Positions 8,012-16,388 of a stretch of DNA of 64,000 nt are shown here, piece by piece. The stretch is from contig JBJTCD010000030.1 of the NCBI GenBank assembly GCA_046091665.1, positions 62,001 to 126,000 of the forward strand. The letters run 5' to 3'. The notes under the pieces are model-generated. The model did not search any database and was not told the DNA's origin. It saw nothing but the letters and a program-made list of their open reading frames with translations. The first letter of the stretch is position 1. Each line of letters starts with the position of its first letter. A program made the position numbers and the translations under genes. The DNA is from CAIUPE01 sp046091665 (GTDB lineage Bacteria; Pseudomonadota; Alphaproteobacteria; Rhizobiales; Beijerinckiaceae).

Positions 8012-8129
8012 CGTCATTGCGAGCGAACGCGAAGCAGTCCAGTTGGAGTCAACGGAAGAGGTGCGGTGGTGATATTGTCATCTTTCGCCAATCATTATCT
8101 GGATTGCTTCGCGTTCGCTCGCAATGACG
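8012..8129. repeat. Long inverted repeat between trmD and prpE
   Basis: A 31-base arm at 8012-8042 (begins CGTCATTGCGAGCGAACGCG) is matched by its reverse complement at 8099-8129 with one mismatch. The 56 bases between are AT-richer and unrelated. It occupies nearly the whole gap between two convergent genes, so it could act as a two-way terminator or a transcript-end stabiliser. The arm resembles a CGTCATTGCGAGCGAAGC-type interspersed repeat that I recall from many proteobacterial genomes; copy number here cannot be told from one window. Confidence 0.85.
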
Positions 8130-8136
8130 AATAAAC

Positions 8137-10059
8137 TTACCTCGCCAATCCTTTGTCCTGTAACGCACTCTTGATCTCATCAAGAATTGCAGGATCATCA
8201 ATCGTCGCGGGCATTGTCCATGCGTCGCTGTCGGCGATTTTCTTCATCGTGCCACGCAGAATTTTACCCGAACGTGTTTTCGGCAACCGCTTGATGACGA
8301 TGGCAATCTTGAAAGCGGCAACAGGTCCGATTTTTTCACGTACAAGTGCCACAAGTTCTTTTTCGATCTGATCTGTGGACGTATTGATGCCTGATTTCAA
8401 CACAACAAACCCGCAAGGTTGTTCGCCCTTCAATGCATCTTTCGCGCCGATCACCGCGCATTCAGCAACGGCGGGATGACTCGCAAGCACTTCTTCCATG
8501 CCACCAGTTGAAAGACGATGACCGGCAACATTGATAATGTCGTCAGTACGACCCATGATGTAAAGATAACCATCCTCATCAACATAACCAGCATCCGATG
8601 TTGAATAGAAACCCGGATAAGTTGAAAGATAACTTTCGCGGAAGCGGTCATCTGCGTTCCACAATGTCGGTAAGCATGAAGGTGGCATCGGCAATTTGAC
8701 AACAATCGAGCCCATTTTGCCGGCTTCGACGGGATGGCCGCCTTCATCAACAATACGGACATCATAACCAGGCATCGACACTGTTGGTGAACCATGTTTC
8801 ACTGGCAATTGACCAAGACCGAAGGGATTGCCTGCAATCGCCCAACCGGTTTCGGTCTGCCACCAATGATCGATGACGGGCACACCTAAAATATTTTCGG
8901 CCCATTTCACAGTATCCGGATCAGCACGTTCACCTGCGAGAAACAGTGCGCGGAAATCATTGAATTTATATTTCTTCAATTCGTTCGCATTTGGATCTTC
9001 TTTGCGGATCGCGCGGAAAGCGGTTGGCGCTGTGAAGAGTGCCTTCGCGCCATGTTCTGAAATCACGCGCCAGAACGCACCCGCATCCGGCGTTCCTACC
9101 GGTTTGCCTTCATAGACAATTGTCGTCGCACCCACGAGCAACGGGCCATAGACGATGTAAGAATGACCAACAACCCAACCAACATCGGAAGCCGACCAAA
9201 ACACTTCACCCGGATTGATCGAATAAATCGCTTTCATTGTCCAATGGATAGCAACCGCATGACCACCATTGTCGCGCACGACACCTTTCGGTTTTCCGGT
9301 GGTGCCGGATGTGTAGAGAATATAAAGCGGATCAGTTGATTTCACCGGCACGCAGTCGCTTGTCTTACCTGCTGACTTTGCATCTTGCACAAGCTCAACC
9401 CAATCATGATCGCGACCGGCTTTCAGCGTCGCTTTTTCTTGCGGACGTTGAAACACGATCACACGTTCGGGCTTGTGCGCAGCGAGTTCAATCGCTTCAT
9501 CAATCAACGGTTTGTAATGCACAACGCGACCGGGCTCGATGCCGCATGAAGCGGCAAGAATAAGCTTCGGATGTGAATCATCCAAACGCGTCGCCAATTC
9601 GCGTGCCGCAAAACCACCAAATACAACAGAATGAATCGCGCCGATACGCGCACAAGCGAGCATGGCAATCAGCGCTTCCGGTATCATCGGCATATAGATG
9701 ACAACCCGGTCACCTTTATGGATACCGAAGTCTTGCAACACCGCACCGAGTGCTGAGACTTCATCACGCAATTCGCGATAAGTGAGTTTGCGTTTCGTGC
9801 CTGTGATGGGGCTATCGTGAATGATCGCCACCTGATCAGGCCGCGTCGCAGCATGGCGATCCACCGCATTGTAACACGTGTTCATCACGCCATCGGGGAA
9901 CCAGCGGCCATAGACGCCTTGTGATTCATCAAACACGGTCTTTGGCGGCGTGAACCAATCGATTGCCTTGGCAGCATCGCCCCAAAAGCCCGAAGGATCT
10001 TTTAATGAGCGCTCATAGAGGGCGCGAAATTGTGCGGCGTTACTCGCGTCGTGGCTCAT
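8137..10059 (-). CDS. prpE: Propionyl-CoA synthetase (acetyl-CoA synthetase-like)
   Basis: AMP-forming acyl-CoA ligase that activates propionate (and probably acetate less well) to its CoA ester through an acyl-adenylate. The 640-residue length fits. Motifs: the AMP-binding signature LYILYTSGTTGKPKGVVRDNGGH, WWQTETGWAIAGN, the YSTSDAGYVDEDGYLYIMGRTDD hinge and the acylatable Lys in LPKTRSGKILRGTMKKIA near the C-terminus. EPGRVVHYKPL and VRDNGGHAVA point to PrpE/ACSS3 rather than Acs. ATG start. It is transcribed alone toward trmD; no other propionate genes are adjacent, so propionate is inferred from family resemblance. Confidence 0.87.
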   Translation of the reverse strand: MSHDASNAAQFRALYERSLKDPSGFWGDAAKAIDWFTPPKTVFDESQGVYGRWFPDGVMNTCYNAVDRHAATRPDQVAIIHDSPITGTKRKLTYRELRDEVSALGAVLQDFGIHKGDRVVIYMPMIPEALIAMLACARIGAIHSVVFGGFAARELATRLDDSHPKLILAASCGIEPGRVVHYKPLIDEAIELAAHKPERVIVFQRPQEKATLKAGRDHDWVELVQDAKSAGKTSDCVPVKSTDPLYILYTSGTTGKPKGVVRDNGGHAVAIHWTMKAIYSINPGEVFWSASDVGWVVGHSYIVYGPLLVGATTIVYEGKPVGTPDAGAFWRVISEHGAKALFTAPTAFRAIRKEDPNANELKKYKFNDFRALFLAGERADPDTVKWAENILGVPVIDHWWQTETGWAIAGNPFGLGQLPVKHGSPTVSMPGYDVRIVDEGGHPVEAGKMGSIVVKLPMPPSCLPTLWNADDRFRESYLSTYPGFYSTSDAGYVDEDGYLYIMGRTDDIINVAGHRLSTGGMEEVLASHPAVAECAVIGAKDALKGEQPCGFVVLKSGINTSTDQIEKELVALVREKIGPVAAFKIAIVIKRLPKTRSGKILRGTMKKIADSDAWTMPATIDDPAILDEIKSALQDKGLAR

Positions 10060-10172
10060 AGCGTTTCCCCTTTTTTACGCGTTCTGATTTAGCATCATGA
10101 AAGAGACGCGTCAGGCACGACTTTGGACGCACGCTTGACAGGAGCCGTCTTGTCCTTGAAACCGCGCCGATT

Positions 10173-10934
10173 ATGTCCAGCATCATCACCGATCCGTTCT
10201 TCTACCTCGCTGCCATTCCTGCCGTCATCCTTGTCGGCCTTGCTAAAGGTGGCTTTGCGGGTTTGGGGCTCATCGCCATTCCGCTGATGGCGCTGGTCGT
10301 CTCGCCGGTCAAAGCGGCGGCGTTGATGCTCCCGATCCTCATCGTTCAGGACATGGTCTCGGTCTGGGCCTATCGCCGCGAGTTTGACTTACGCACTTTG
10401 AAAATCATGTTGCCGGGCGGATTGATCGGTATTGGCATCGGTTGGCTCATGGCCGCTCATGTTTCCGACGACCTCGTGAAACTTGGTGTTGGCATCATTT
10501 CCGTTGTGTTCGTCATGATCTATTGGCGTCGCCGGAATGTGCTGGGGGAGCCGATCCCCGGAAGACTTTTGCCGGGTGTTGTGTGGGGTGCGGCTTCGGG
10601 TTTTACGAGCTTTGTTGCCCATGCAGGCGGTCCGCCCTTTCAAGTCTATGCGATGCCGCAACGCCTGCCGCCACAAATCTATGTCGGTACATCGACATGG
10701 TTTTTCACCATTTTGAACCTGATCAAAGTGGGGCCCTATTTTTTGCTCGGCCAGTTTTCGACGGAAAATCTCGGCACATCGAGTGTGCTGTTCCCCATCG
10801 CGCTTGTTTCTACGCTTGCGGGCGTGTGGCTTGTGCGTCGCATTGAGCCTTCGCGTTTTTATACGATTATCTATTCGCTCACCTTTATTGTCGGCGCGAA
10901 ACTGATTTACGACGCCATGCCGCATCTCTTTTAA
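10173..10934 (+). CDS. TauE/SafE (TSUP) family membrane transporter
   Basis: Predicted eight-helix inner-membrane permease of the TSUP family, members of which export or import sulfite, sulfoacetate and related small organic anions. The 253-residue protein has the repeated motif LVGLAKGGFAGLGLIAIPLMAL near the N-terminus and the second half-motif GAASGFTSFVAHAGGPPFQVY in the middle, followed by three hydrophobic helices. It is divergent from prpE (113-base gap), with 6S RNA downstream. No sulfur genes are next to it, so the substrate is unknown. Confidence 0.87.
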   Translation: MSSIITDPFFYLAAIPAVILVGLAKGGFAGLGLIAIPLMALVVSPVKAAALMLPILIVQDMVSVWAYRREFDLRTLKIMLPGGLIGIGIGWLMAAHVSDDLVKLGVGIISVVFVMIYWRRRNVLGEPIPGRLLPGVVWGAASGFTSFVAHAGGPPFQVYAMPQRLPPQIYVGTSTWFFTILNLIKVGPYFLLGQFSTENLGTSSVLFPIALVSTLAGVWLVRRIEPSRFYTIIYSLTFIVGAKLIYDAMPHLF

Positions 10935-10987
10935 ATGAGGGCTTCGCACGACTGGCCAATCACGCCCGAAAAGACTAAATAGATCAA

Positions 10988-11143
10988 GCGGGGCTGCGGG
11001 GTGCGTGAGAACAACTGTATTCCCGGGGCCTTATCGACCCTTAGGGAGCTGTCCCTGTTTTGGTCCGTGGACCGGAGCACACGGCGCCCACCTACTTATG
11101 TAGGCACCTGGGATCGATCGTTCCACGGCTTTTGCGGCTCCGC
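10988..11143 (+). ncRNA. ssrS: 6S RNA
   Basis: A 156-base segment starts GCGGGGCTGC and ends GCGGCTCCGC; these 10-base ends pair completely (two G-U pairs), as in the closing stem of 6S RNA. The middle holds an alphaproteobacterial 6S-like run (CGACCCTTAGGGAGCTGTCCCTG) expected in the large promoter-mimicking bubble. It lies directly before the 5-formyltetrahydrofolate cyclo-ligase gene, the conserved partner of ssrS. 6S RNA sequesters sigma70 RNA polymerase in stationary phase. Ends are estimated from the terminal stem. Confidence 0.82.
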
Positions 11144-11163
11144 ACTGTTTGGTTTCTGCTTCG

Positions 11164-11736
11164 ATGTCAAAATCTTTGAAATCCCGCCTCCGCTCGGAGG
11201 CTTTGGCGCGACGAGATGCGCTTTCTGAAACCATACGCGCTCACGCGGCTGAAACGCTCGCAGAACAACTCTATCGCTTGCGTGATCGGATTGGTGCGGG
11301 GCCCTTAAGTGGCTTTTGGCCCATTCGCAGTGAGATTGATCCGCGCCCCGCAATGATGCGGTTTTCCGCTTTGGGGGTTCCGCTCGCGCTTCCGGTCGTC
11401 ACGGGATCAGAACTTGTCTTTAGACATTGGCAACCTGGCGAGCCTTTGAAGAGCGGGCCTTACGGTTTGAGCGAGCCTTTCGATACGGCTGAGGCGCTCG
11501 ATCCGGTGGCGATGATTGTACCGCTTTCTGCTTTCGATCGACGCGGCCATCGCATCGGTTATGGCGCAGGGTTCTATGACAAGGCGATCTCGCGCCTCGC
11601 TTCACTCACGCGCCCTTTTACAGTTGGCGTCGGATTTTCCGTTCAGGAAATTGATGACGTGCCTGATGAGGCCCATGATATACCCCTCGATCTCATCATC
11701 ACGGACCGTGAAATTGTGACGCCTTTAGCACCTTAA
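11164..11736 (+). CDS. fthC: 5-formyltetrahydrofolate cyclo-ligase
   Basis: ATP-dependent enzyme converting 5-formyl-THF to 5,10-methenyl-THF, recycling an inhibitory folate. The 190-residue product begins at the ATG at 11164 (MSKSLKSRLRSEALARRDAL); a TTG at 11149 would add five residues and nearly touch the 6S RNA end. Family motifs are the FWPIRSEIDPRP segment, PVVTGSELVFRHW, and the nucleotide loop GHRIGYGAGFYDKAIS near the C-terminus. The pairing with 6S RNA upstream is widely conserved, and both may share a transcript. Its end overlaps the convergent ccmB by four bases. Confidence 0.93.
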   Translation: MSKSLKSRLRSEALARRDALSETIRAHAAETLAEQLYRLRDRIGAGPLSGFWPIRSEIDPRPAMMRFSALGVPLALPVVTGSELVFRHWQPGEPLKSGPYGLSEPFDTAEALDPVAMIVPLSAFDRRGHRIGYGAGFYDKAISRLASLTRPFTVGVGFSVQEIDDVPDEAHDIPLDLIITDREIVTPLAP

Positions 11737-12401
11737 GAGTCTGAAGCGCGAAGAGCCAGAGAGGCCGATATTGTTCCGGTCACGAGCGCGAAAAGTCCCA
11801 AGCCGCACAAAATGGCAAAAGGCGTGTGAAACGGAACCGGACCTCCTAAGGCCGCCGATGTCGCGGATATCCCAAAAATCAGTACGGGGATCATCAAGGG
11901 CATCACCAAAACCGCGAGAATAAGCCCTCCACGACGAAGGCCCGCCGTCAGCGCGGCGCCCGTGGCACCAATAAAGGTCAAAGCGGGCGTGCCGACCAAT
12001 AAAGTCAGCGTCACTGCGAGAAGTGCCTGCGGTTCCATGGCCAAAAGAAGACCCAGAAAAGGTGCGGCCAATGCCAAGGGCAAACCCGTCATCAACCAAT
12101 GGGCAATGACTTTTGCGAGCACGACGAGCGGCAAAGGCAAATGCGCCATCCGCAAAAGATCGAGCGAACCATCTTCCTCATCGGCCTGAAACAAACGATC
12201 AAGTCCGATCATTGTCGCAAGCAAGGCCGCGACCCATAAAATGGCAGGCCCGATGCGCGCGAGCAAAACGAGATCAGGCCCGATGGCAAAGGGCATGATC
12301 GTGACAAGCATCAAAAAGAAGACAAGCCCGACACCGGCGCCGCCGCCAATGCGCATGGCAATCAAAAGATCGCGACGGATCAAAGCCCAAAAAGCACTCA
12401 T
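11733..12401 (-). CDS. ccmB: Heme exporter membrane subunit CcmB
   Basis: Membrane subunit of the CcmAB ABC complex used in system I cytochrome c maturation, where ATP hydrolysis helps release holo-CcmE from CcmC. The 222-residue protein has about six hydrophobic segments and the family motif FQADEEDGSLDLLRMAHLPL with MLVTIMPFAIGP near the start. The ATG overlaps the end of ccmA by four bases (ATGA). In many relatives ccmC and ccmD follow at once; here the next gene is fthC on the other strand, so ccmC must lie elsewhere. Confidence 0.93.
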   Translation of the reverse strand: MSAFWALIRRDLLIAMRIGGGAGVGLVFFLMLVTIMPFAIGPDLVLLARIGPAILWVAALLATMIGLDRLFQADEEDGSLDLLRMAHLPLPLVVLAKVIAHWLMTGLPLALAAPFLGLLLAMEPQALLAVTLTLLVGTPALTFIGATGAALTAGLRRGGLILAVLVMPLMIPVLIFGISATSAALGGPVPFHTPFAILCGLGLFALVTGTISASLALRASDS

Positions 12402-13000
12402 GACGTGCCTTTCAACGACAAAGTCCGTGTCGGAATCGGAAGCGGCGCATGTGTGGCGATTAGCGCCAAACCGCCGTGCGTCAAGTGATCAGCAACCAAC
12501 GCGCCAAACATCGTCTCCGAAGCCTGATCGAGTGCTGCGGTCGGTTCATCAAGCAACCATAAAGGGCGATGCGCCACCAAAAGACGCGCGAGGGAAAGGC
12601 GGCGGCGTTGACCTGCGGACAAATAGGCAGAGGGCAAATAGGCGGCATGACCTAAGCCCACGCGCTCTAAAGCGGTCAAAGGATCTGTTACCGAACGCCC
12701 CAAAAGCGATCGCCAGAACGTCAAAAGCTCAAGCGGCGTGAGCGACGGTTTCAACGCATCACGATGGCCGAGATAATGCGCATCTTCAGAAAGAGGCATA
12801 TCCTCTTGACTGCCACTCCATTCAATCGTCCCGGCGCTTGTGGGAAGAAGGCCTGCCAGAACGCGCAGAAGTGTCGATTTGCCCGAACCATTCGGGCCCG
12901 TGAGCGCGAGGGCTTCACCGGCATTCACCGCGAAACCGAGATGGGAAATAACGGATCGACCTGAACGAAGAACGGCAAGGCCAGAAACTGAAAGCTTCAT
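12398..13000 (-). CDS. ccmA: Heme exporter ATP-binding protein CcmA
   Basis: ABC ATPase of cytochrome c maturation, partner of CcmB. The 200-residue protein has Walker A GPNGSGKST, the Q-loop region, the signature YLSAGQRRRLSLARLL, Walker B LWLLDEP and the switch His in ATHAPL. The short length is normal for CcmA. It is the first gene of a leftward ccmA-ccmB pair and is divergent from acnA across a 208-base gap that must carry both promoters. Confidence 0.93.
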   Translation of the reverse strand: MKLSVSGLAVLRSGRSVISHLGFAVNAGEALALTGPNGSGKSTLLRVLAGLLPTSAGTIEWSGSQEDMPLSEDAHYLGHRDALKPSLTPLELLTFWRSLLGRSVTDPLTALERVGLGHAAYLPSAYLSAGQRRRLSLARLLVAHRPLWLLDEPTAALDQASETMFGALVADHLTHGGLALIATHAPLPIPTRTLSLKGTS

Positions 13001-13156
13001 AAGCGTGCGACACCCATCAAAAAACGCGAAGATTTTAACCGCCTCGCCTTAAGTCCATGTAGCCCGTCGCCAGGAAATTTTCTATAAGGCTGTCACGCCG
13101 GTGCAACGTCTTGGAGCGATGCAGGGGGCCCGGGCACTCCCGGGGCGGCGTCAACC

Positions 13157-13176
13157 CGATCGGTTACGACCGATCG
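13157..13176 (+). promoter_or_regulatory. Perfect hairpin in the acnA leader
   Basis: CGATCGGT-TACG-ACCGATCG is a perfect 8-bp stem with a four-base loop, ending 32 bases before the acnA start and just upstream of its GGGAG ribosome site. A GC-rich stretch (13127-13146) lies before it. It could stabilise the mRNA or be a protein site; no known riboswitch class is recognised. Confidence 0.45.
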
Positions 13177-13208
13177 AGATCAATTCAAACCCCGATGGGA
13201 GATCCGCG

Positions 13209-15929
13209 ATGTCATCGCTCGACAGTTTCAAATGCCGTAAATCCATGAAAGTTGGCGGCAAGACCTATCATTATTATTCGCTCGCTGCCGCTGAGAAGAA
13301 TGGCCTCAAAGGCCTTTCAAAATTGCCCTTCTCGCTGAAAGTGCTGATCGAAAATTTGCTGCGCTTTGAAGATGGTCGCTCGGTCACAAAAGCCGACATC
13401 ACCGCCGCTGTTGGCTGGTTGAAAACAAAGGGCAAGAAAGAACTCGAAATCGCCTTTCGTCCCGCGCGTGTGTTGATGCAGGATTTCACCGGCGTTCCGG
13501 CTGTTGTCGATTTGGCGGCGATGCGCGATGCGATGAAAACACTCGGCGGTGATCCGAAGAAAATCAATCCGCTCGTTCCCGTTGATCTCGTGATCGATCA
13601 CTCGGTGATTGTCGATGAATTCGGTTCAGCAAAAGCCTTCAAGAAAAATGTCGATCTCGAATATCAACGCAATGGCGAGCGCTATCGCTTTTTGAAATGG
13701 GGTCAGCAGGCGTTCGAGAATTTTTCCGTGGTGCCACCGGACACGGGCATCTGCCATCAGGTCAATCTCGAATATCTCGCGCAGACGGTGTGGACCAAAA
13801 AAGAAAAAATCAAAAAACGTTCAGGCGCTGAAACTGTTGAGCTTGCATATCCCGATACGCTTGTCGGCACAGATTCACACACAACCATGGTGAATGGTTT
13901 GGGTGTGTTAGGTTGGGGCGTTGGCGGTATTGAGGCTGAAGCCGCAATGCTCGGCCAGCCACAATCCATGTTGTTGCCCGAAGTCATCGGTTTCAAACTC
14001 ACAGGCAAACTCAAAGAAGGCATCACAGCGACCGATCTTGTGCTGACTGTAACGCAGATGCTGCGCAAAAAAGGCGTCGTCAATAAATTCGTTGAATTTT
14101 ATGGCGACGGCTTAAATGCGATGACGCTCGCAGATCGCGCGACAATTGCGAATATGGCGCCTGAATATGGCGCGACCTGCGGCTTCTTCCCCGTCGATGG
14201 CGAGACATTGAATTATCTCACCATGACAAGCCGTAAATCGGCACGCATCGCGCTTGTTGAAAAATATGCGAAAGCGCAGGGTCTCTTCCGCACCAAGACG
14301 TCACCCGATCCGGTGTTCACCGATACGCTTGAACTCGATCTTGGTTCGGTCACTCCATCGCTCGCGGGTCCGAAGCGTCCGGAAGGTCGCGTGGCTTTGA
14401 CCGATGCGAAGACCGGTTTCATCGCCGCGATGGAAACGGAATATAAAAAGGCCGAAACGCTGTCCGTGCGCTACAAAGTTGAAGGCAAGAATTTCGATAT
14501 CGGCCATGGCGATGTTGTGATCGCGGCCATCACCTCTTGCACCAATACATCCAATCCATCGGTTCTGATTGGTGCGGGTCTTCTGGCGCGCAATGCGGTT
14601 GCCAAAGGCATCACAGTGAAGCCTTGGGTGAAAACATCACTCGCACCGGGATCACAAGTGGTTGCTGAATATCTTGCGAAAGCCGGATTGCAAAAGGATC
14701 TCGATAAGCTTGGCTTTAACCTTGTCGGCTTTGGATGCACGACCTGCATCGGTAATTCAGGACCGCTGCCGACAGAGATTTCGAAAGCGATCAATGACAA
14801 TGGTGTTGTTGCCGCTGCAGTCATTTCCGGCAATCGCAATTTCGAAGGCCGCGTGTCACCCGACGTGCAGGCAAATTATCTCGCTTCACCGCCACTTGTT
14901 GTGGCTTACGCGCTTGCGGGTTCGGTGCAGATTGATCTCACGAAAGAACCAATCGGCACAGATAAAAAGGGAAAGCCTGTTTATCTGAAAGACATTTGGC
15001 CCACGAATAAAGAGATTGAAAATTTCATTGCGAAAAATGTGACGAAGAAAATCTTCAAAGAAAAATATGCCGATGTGTTCCGTGGTGATGTCAATTGGCG
15101 CAAAGTGAAGGCACCAACAAGCCAAACCTATGCATGGGAAGGCGCATCCACTTACGTGCAGAATCCACCCTATTTCACGGGCATCACCAAGACCGCAAAG
15201 CCAGTAACCGACATCACGAATGCACGCATTCTTGGTCTCTTTGGCGACAAGATCACAACCGATCACATTTCGCCTGCAGGCTCGATCAAAGCGGCATCAC
15301 CTGCAGGTAAATATCTGCTCTCTAACAAAGTTGATCCGGCTGATTTCAATCAATACGGCACGCGGCGCGGTAATCACGAAGTGATGATGCGCGGCACATT
15401 CGCCAATATCCGCATCAAAAACTTCATGGTGAAAGAGGCCGATGGTTCAACGCCGGAAGGCGGATTGACGGTTCACTATCCGTCGGGCACGCGGCAATCG
15501 ATCTATGACGCGGCGATGCAATATGAAAAAGAGGGCACGCCGCTTGTTGTGTTTGCCGGTGTTGAATATGGCAATGGCTCCTCGCGTGACTGGGCGGCGA
15601 AGGGTACAAATCTCTTAGGCGTGCGCGCCGTTGTCGCGCAAAGCTTTGAGCGTATCCATCGTTCAAACCTTGTCGGCATGGGTGTTGTACCTTTCGTGTT
15701 TGAAGAAGGAACAAGCTGGAAGACACTTGGTCTCAAAGGCGACGAAACGGTTTCGATCCCGGGTCTTACATCTGTGAAGCCACGTCAGAAAATGGAACTC
15801 TTAATCACCGATGCGCAAGGCAAAGTAACAAAGGTTCCGGTAATTTGCCGCATCGATACGCTCGATGAAATCGAGTATTTCAAAAATGGCGGCATCTTGC
15901 ATTACGTGTTGCGCCAACTCGCAGCGTAA
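13209..15929 (+). CDS. acnA: Aconitate hydratase A
   Basis: [4Fe-4S] aconitase interconverting citrate and isocitrate in the TCA cycle. The product is 906 residues from the ATG at 13209, which has a GGGAG ribosome site; the frame stays open 36 codons further up but that part does not resemble aconitase. Motifs: DSHTTMVNGLGVLGWGVGGIEAE, cluster Cys in SCTNTSNPSVLIGAG and the pair in GCTTCIGNSGPL, and the swivel-domain YGNGSSRDWAAKG and QSFERIHRSNLVGMGV. The length and these motifs match the AcnA/IRP1 type rather than AcnB. It is transcribed alone, with a strong terminator behind it. Confidence 0.97.
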   Translation: MSSLDSFKCRKSMKVGGKTYHYYSLAAAEKNGLKGLSKLPFSLKVLIENLLRFEDGRSVTKADITAAVGWLKTKGKKELEIAFRPARVLMQDFTGVPAVVDLAAMRDAMKTLGGDPKKINPLVPVDLVIDHSVIVDEFGSAKAFKKNVDLEYQRNGERYRFLKWGQQAFENFSVVPPDTGICHQVNLEYLAQTVWTKKEKIKKRSGAETVELAYPDTLVGTDSHTTMVNGLGVLGWGVGGIEAEAAMLGQPQSMLLPEVIGFKLTGKLKEGITATDLVLTVTQMLRKKGVVNKFVEFYGDGLNAMTLADRATIANMAPEYGATCGFFPVDGETLNYLTMTSRKSARIALVEKYAKAQGLFRTKTSPDPVFTDTLELDLGSVTPSLAGPKRPEGRVALTDAKTGFIAAMETEYKKAETLSVRYKVEGKNFDIGHGDVVIAAITSCTNTSNPSVLIGAGLLARNAVAKGITVKPWVKTSLAPGSQVVAEYLAKAGLQKDLDKLGFNLVGFGCTTCIGNSGPLPTEISKAINDNGVVAAAVISGNRNFEGRVSPDVQANYLASPPLVVAYALAGSVQIDLTKEPIGTDKKGKPVYLKDIWPTNKEIENFIAKNVTKKIFKEKYADVFRGDVNWRKVKAPTSQTYAWEGASTYVQNPPYFTGITKTAKPVTDITNARILGLFGDKITTDHISPAGSIKAASPAGKYLLSNKVDPADFNQYGTRRGNHEVMMRGTFANIRIKNFMVKEADGSTPEGGLTVHYPSGTRQSIYDAAMQYEKEGTPLVVFAGVEYGNGSSRDWAAKGTNLLGVRAVVAQSFERIHRSNLVGMGVVPFVFEEGTSWKTLGLKGDETVSIPGLTSVKPRQKMELLITDAQGKVTKVPVICRIDTLDEIEYFKNGGILHYVLRQLAA

Positions 15930-15955
15930 GCAAAACATTAGCTCACAAACACAAA

Positions 15956-15986
15956 AACCCGCTGGAGCGATCCGGTGGGTTTTTTC
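15956..15986. terminator. Bidirectional terminator between acnA and the RidA-like gene
   Basis: AACCCGCTGGA-GCGA-TCCGGTGGGTT gives an 11-bp stem (two G-U pairs) followed by TTTTTC. Read on the minus strand, the same hairpin is followed by TTTTTG, so it can end acnA and the converging ridA-tol transcript. Confidence 0.85.
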
Positions 15987-16000
15987 TTTCAAAGTGAATA

Positions 16001-16381
16001 TTATATCCGCGCCGTGATCTCGATCTCGACTTTCATCTCGGGGCGCAACAATCCTGCAACAATATAGACAGCCCCAGCAGGGCGTATGTCTCCCAGCACT
16101 TCACCACAAACCGCGAGCACAGGCTCGCAATAGGATCGTTCTGTAACAAAATATTGCGCGCGTAGAATTTGGTGCATCGACGAGCCCGCTTCTTTCAGAA
16201 CAGCTTCAACGGTTTTGAAAATATTGCGCGTTTGTTCCGCCGGATCGTCCGGCATGATCATAGTTTTATAATCATAGCCGGTGGTGCCTGAAATAAACAC
16301 GAGATCGCCATCGACCACGGCGCGCGAATAGCCGAAGGCTTTTTCAAAAGGAGAACCGGTAGAAATCAGACGGCGTGTCAT
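16001..16381 (-). CDS. RidA/YjgF/Rid family protein
   Basis: Small trimeric Rid-family protein; RidA proper hydrolyses reactive enamine/imine intermediates made by PLP enzymes. The 126-residue protein shows FGYSRAVVDGDLVFISGTTGYD, the QTRNIFKTVEAVLKEAGSSM helix and the C-terminal LLRPEMKVEIEITA with the Arg that binds the substrate carboxylate in active members. It has the YDY insertion near residue 38 seen in several non-RidA subfamilies, so the exact substrate is open. It lies 7 bases behind tolB, in the place where pal is usually found. Confidence 0.85.
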   Translation of the reverse strand: MTRRLISTGSPFEKAFGYSRAVVDGDLVFISGTTGYDYKTMIMPDDPAEQTRNIFKTVEAVLKEAGSSMHQILRAQYFVTERSYCEPVLAVCGEVLGDIRPAGAVYIVAGLLRPEMKVEIEITARI

Positions 16382-16388
16382 TGTCTGT

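Noticed and set aside
13101..13208. N-terminal extension of acnA
   Set aside because: The extra 36 codons cover the leader hairpin, lack aconitase similarity, and the ATG at 13209 has a good ribosome site and gives the normal length.
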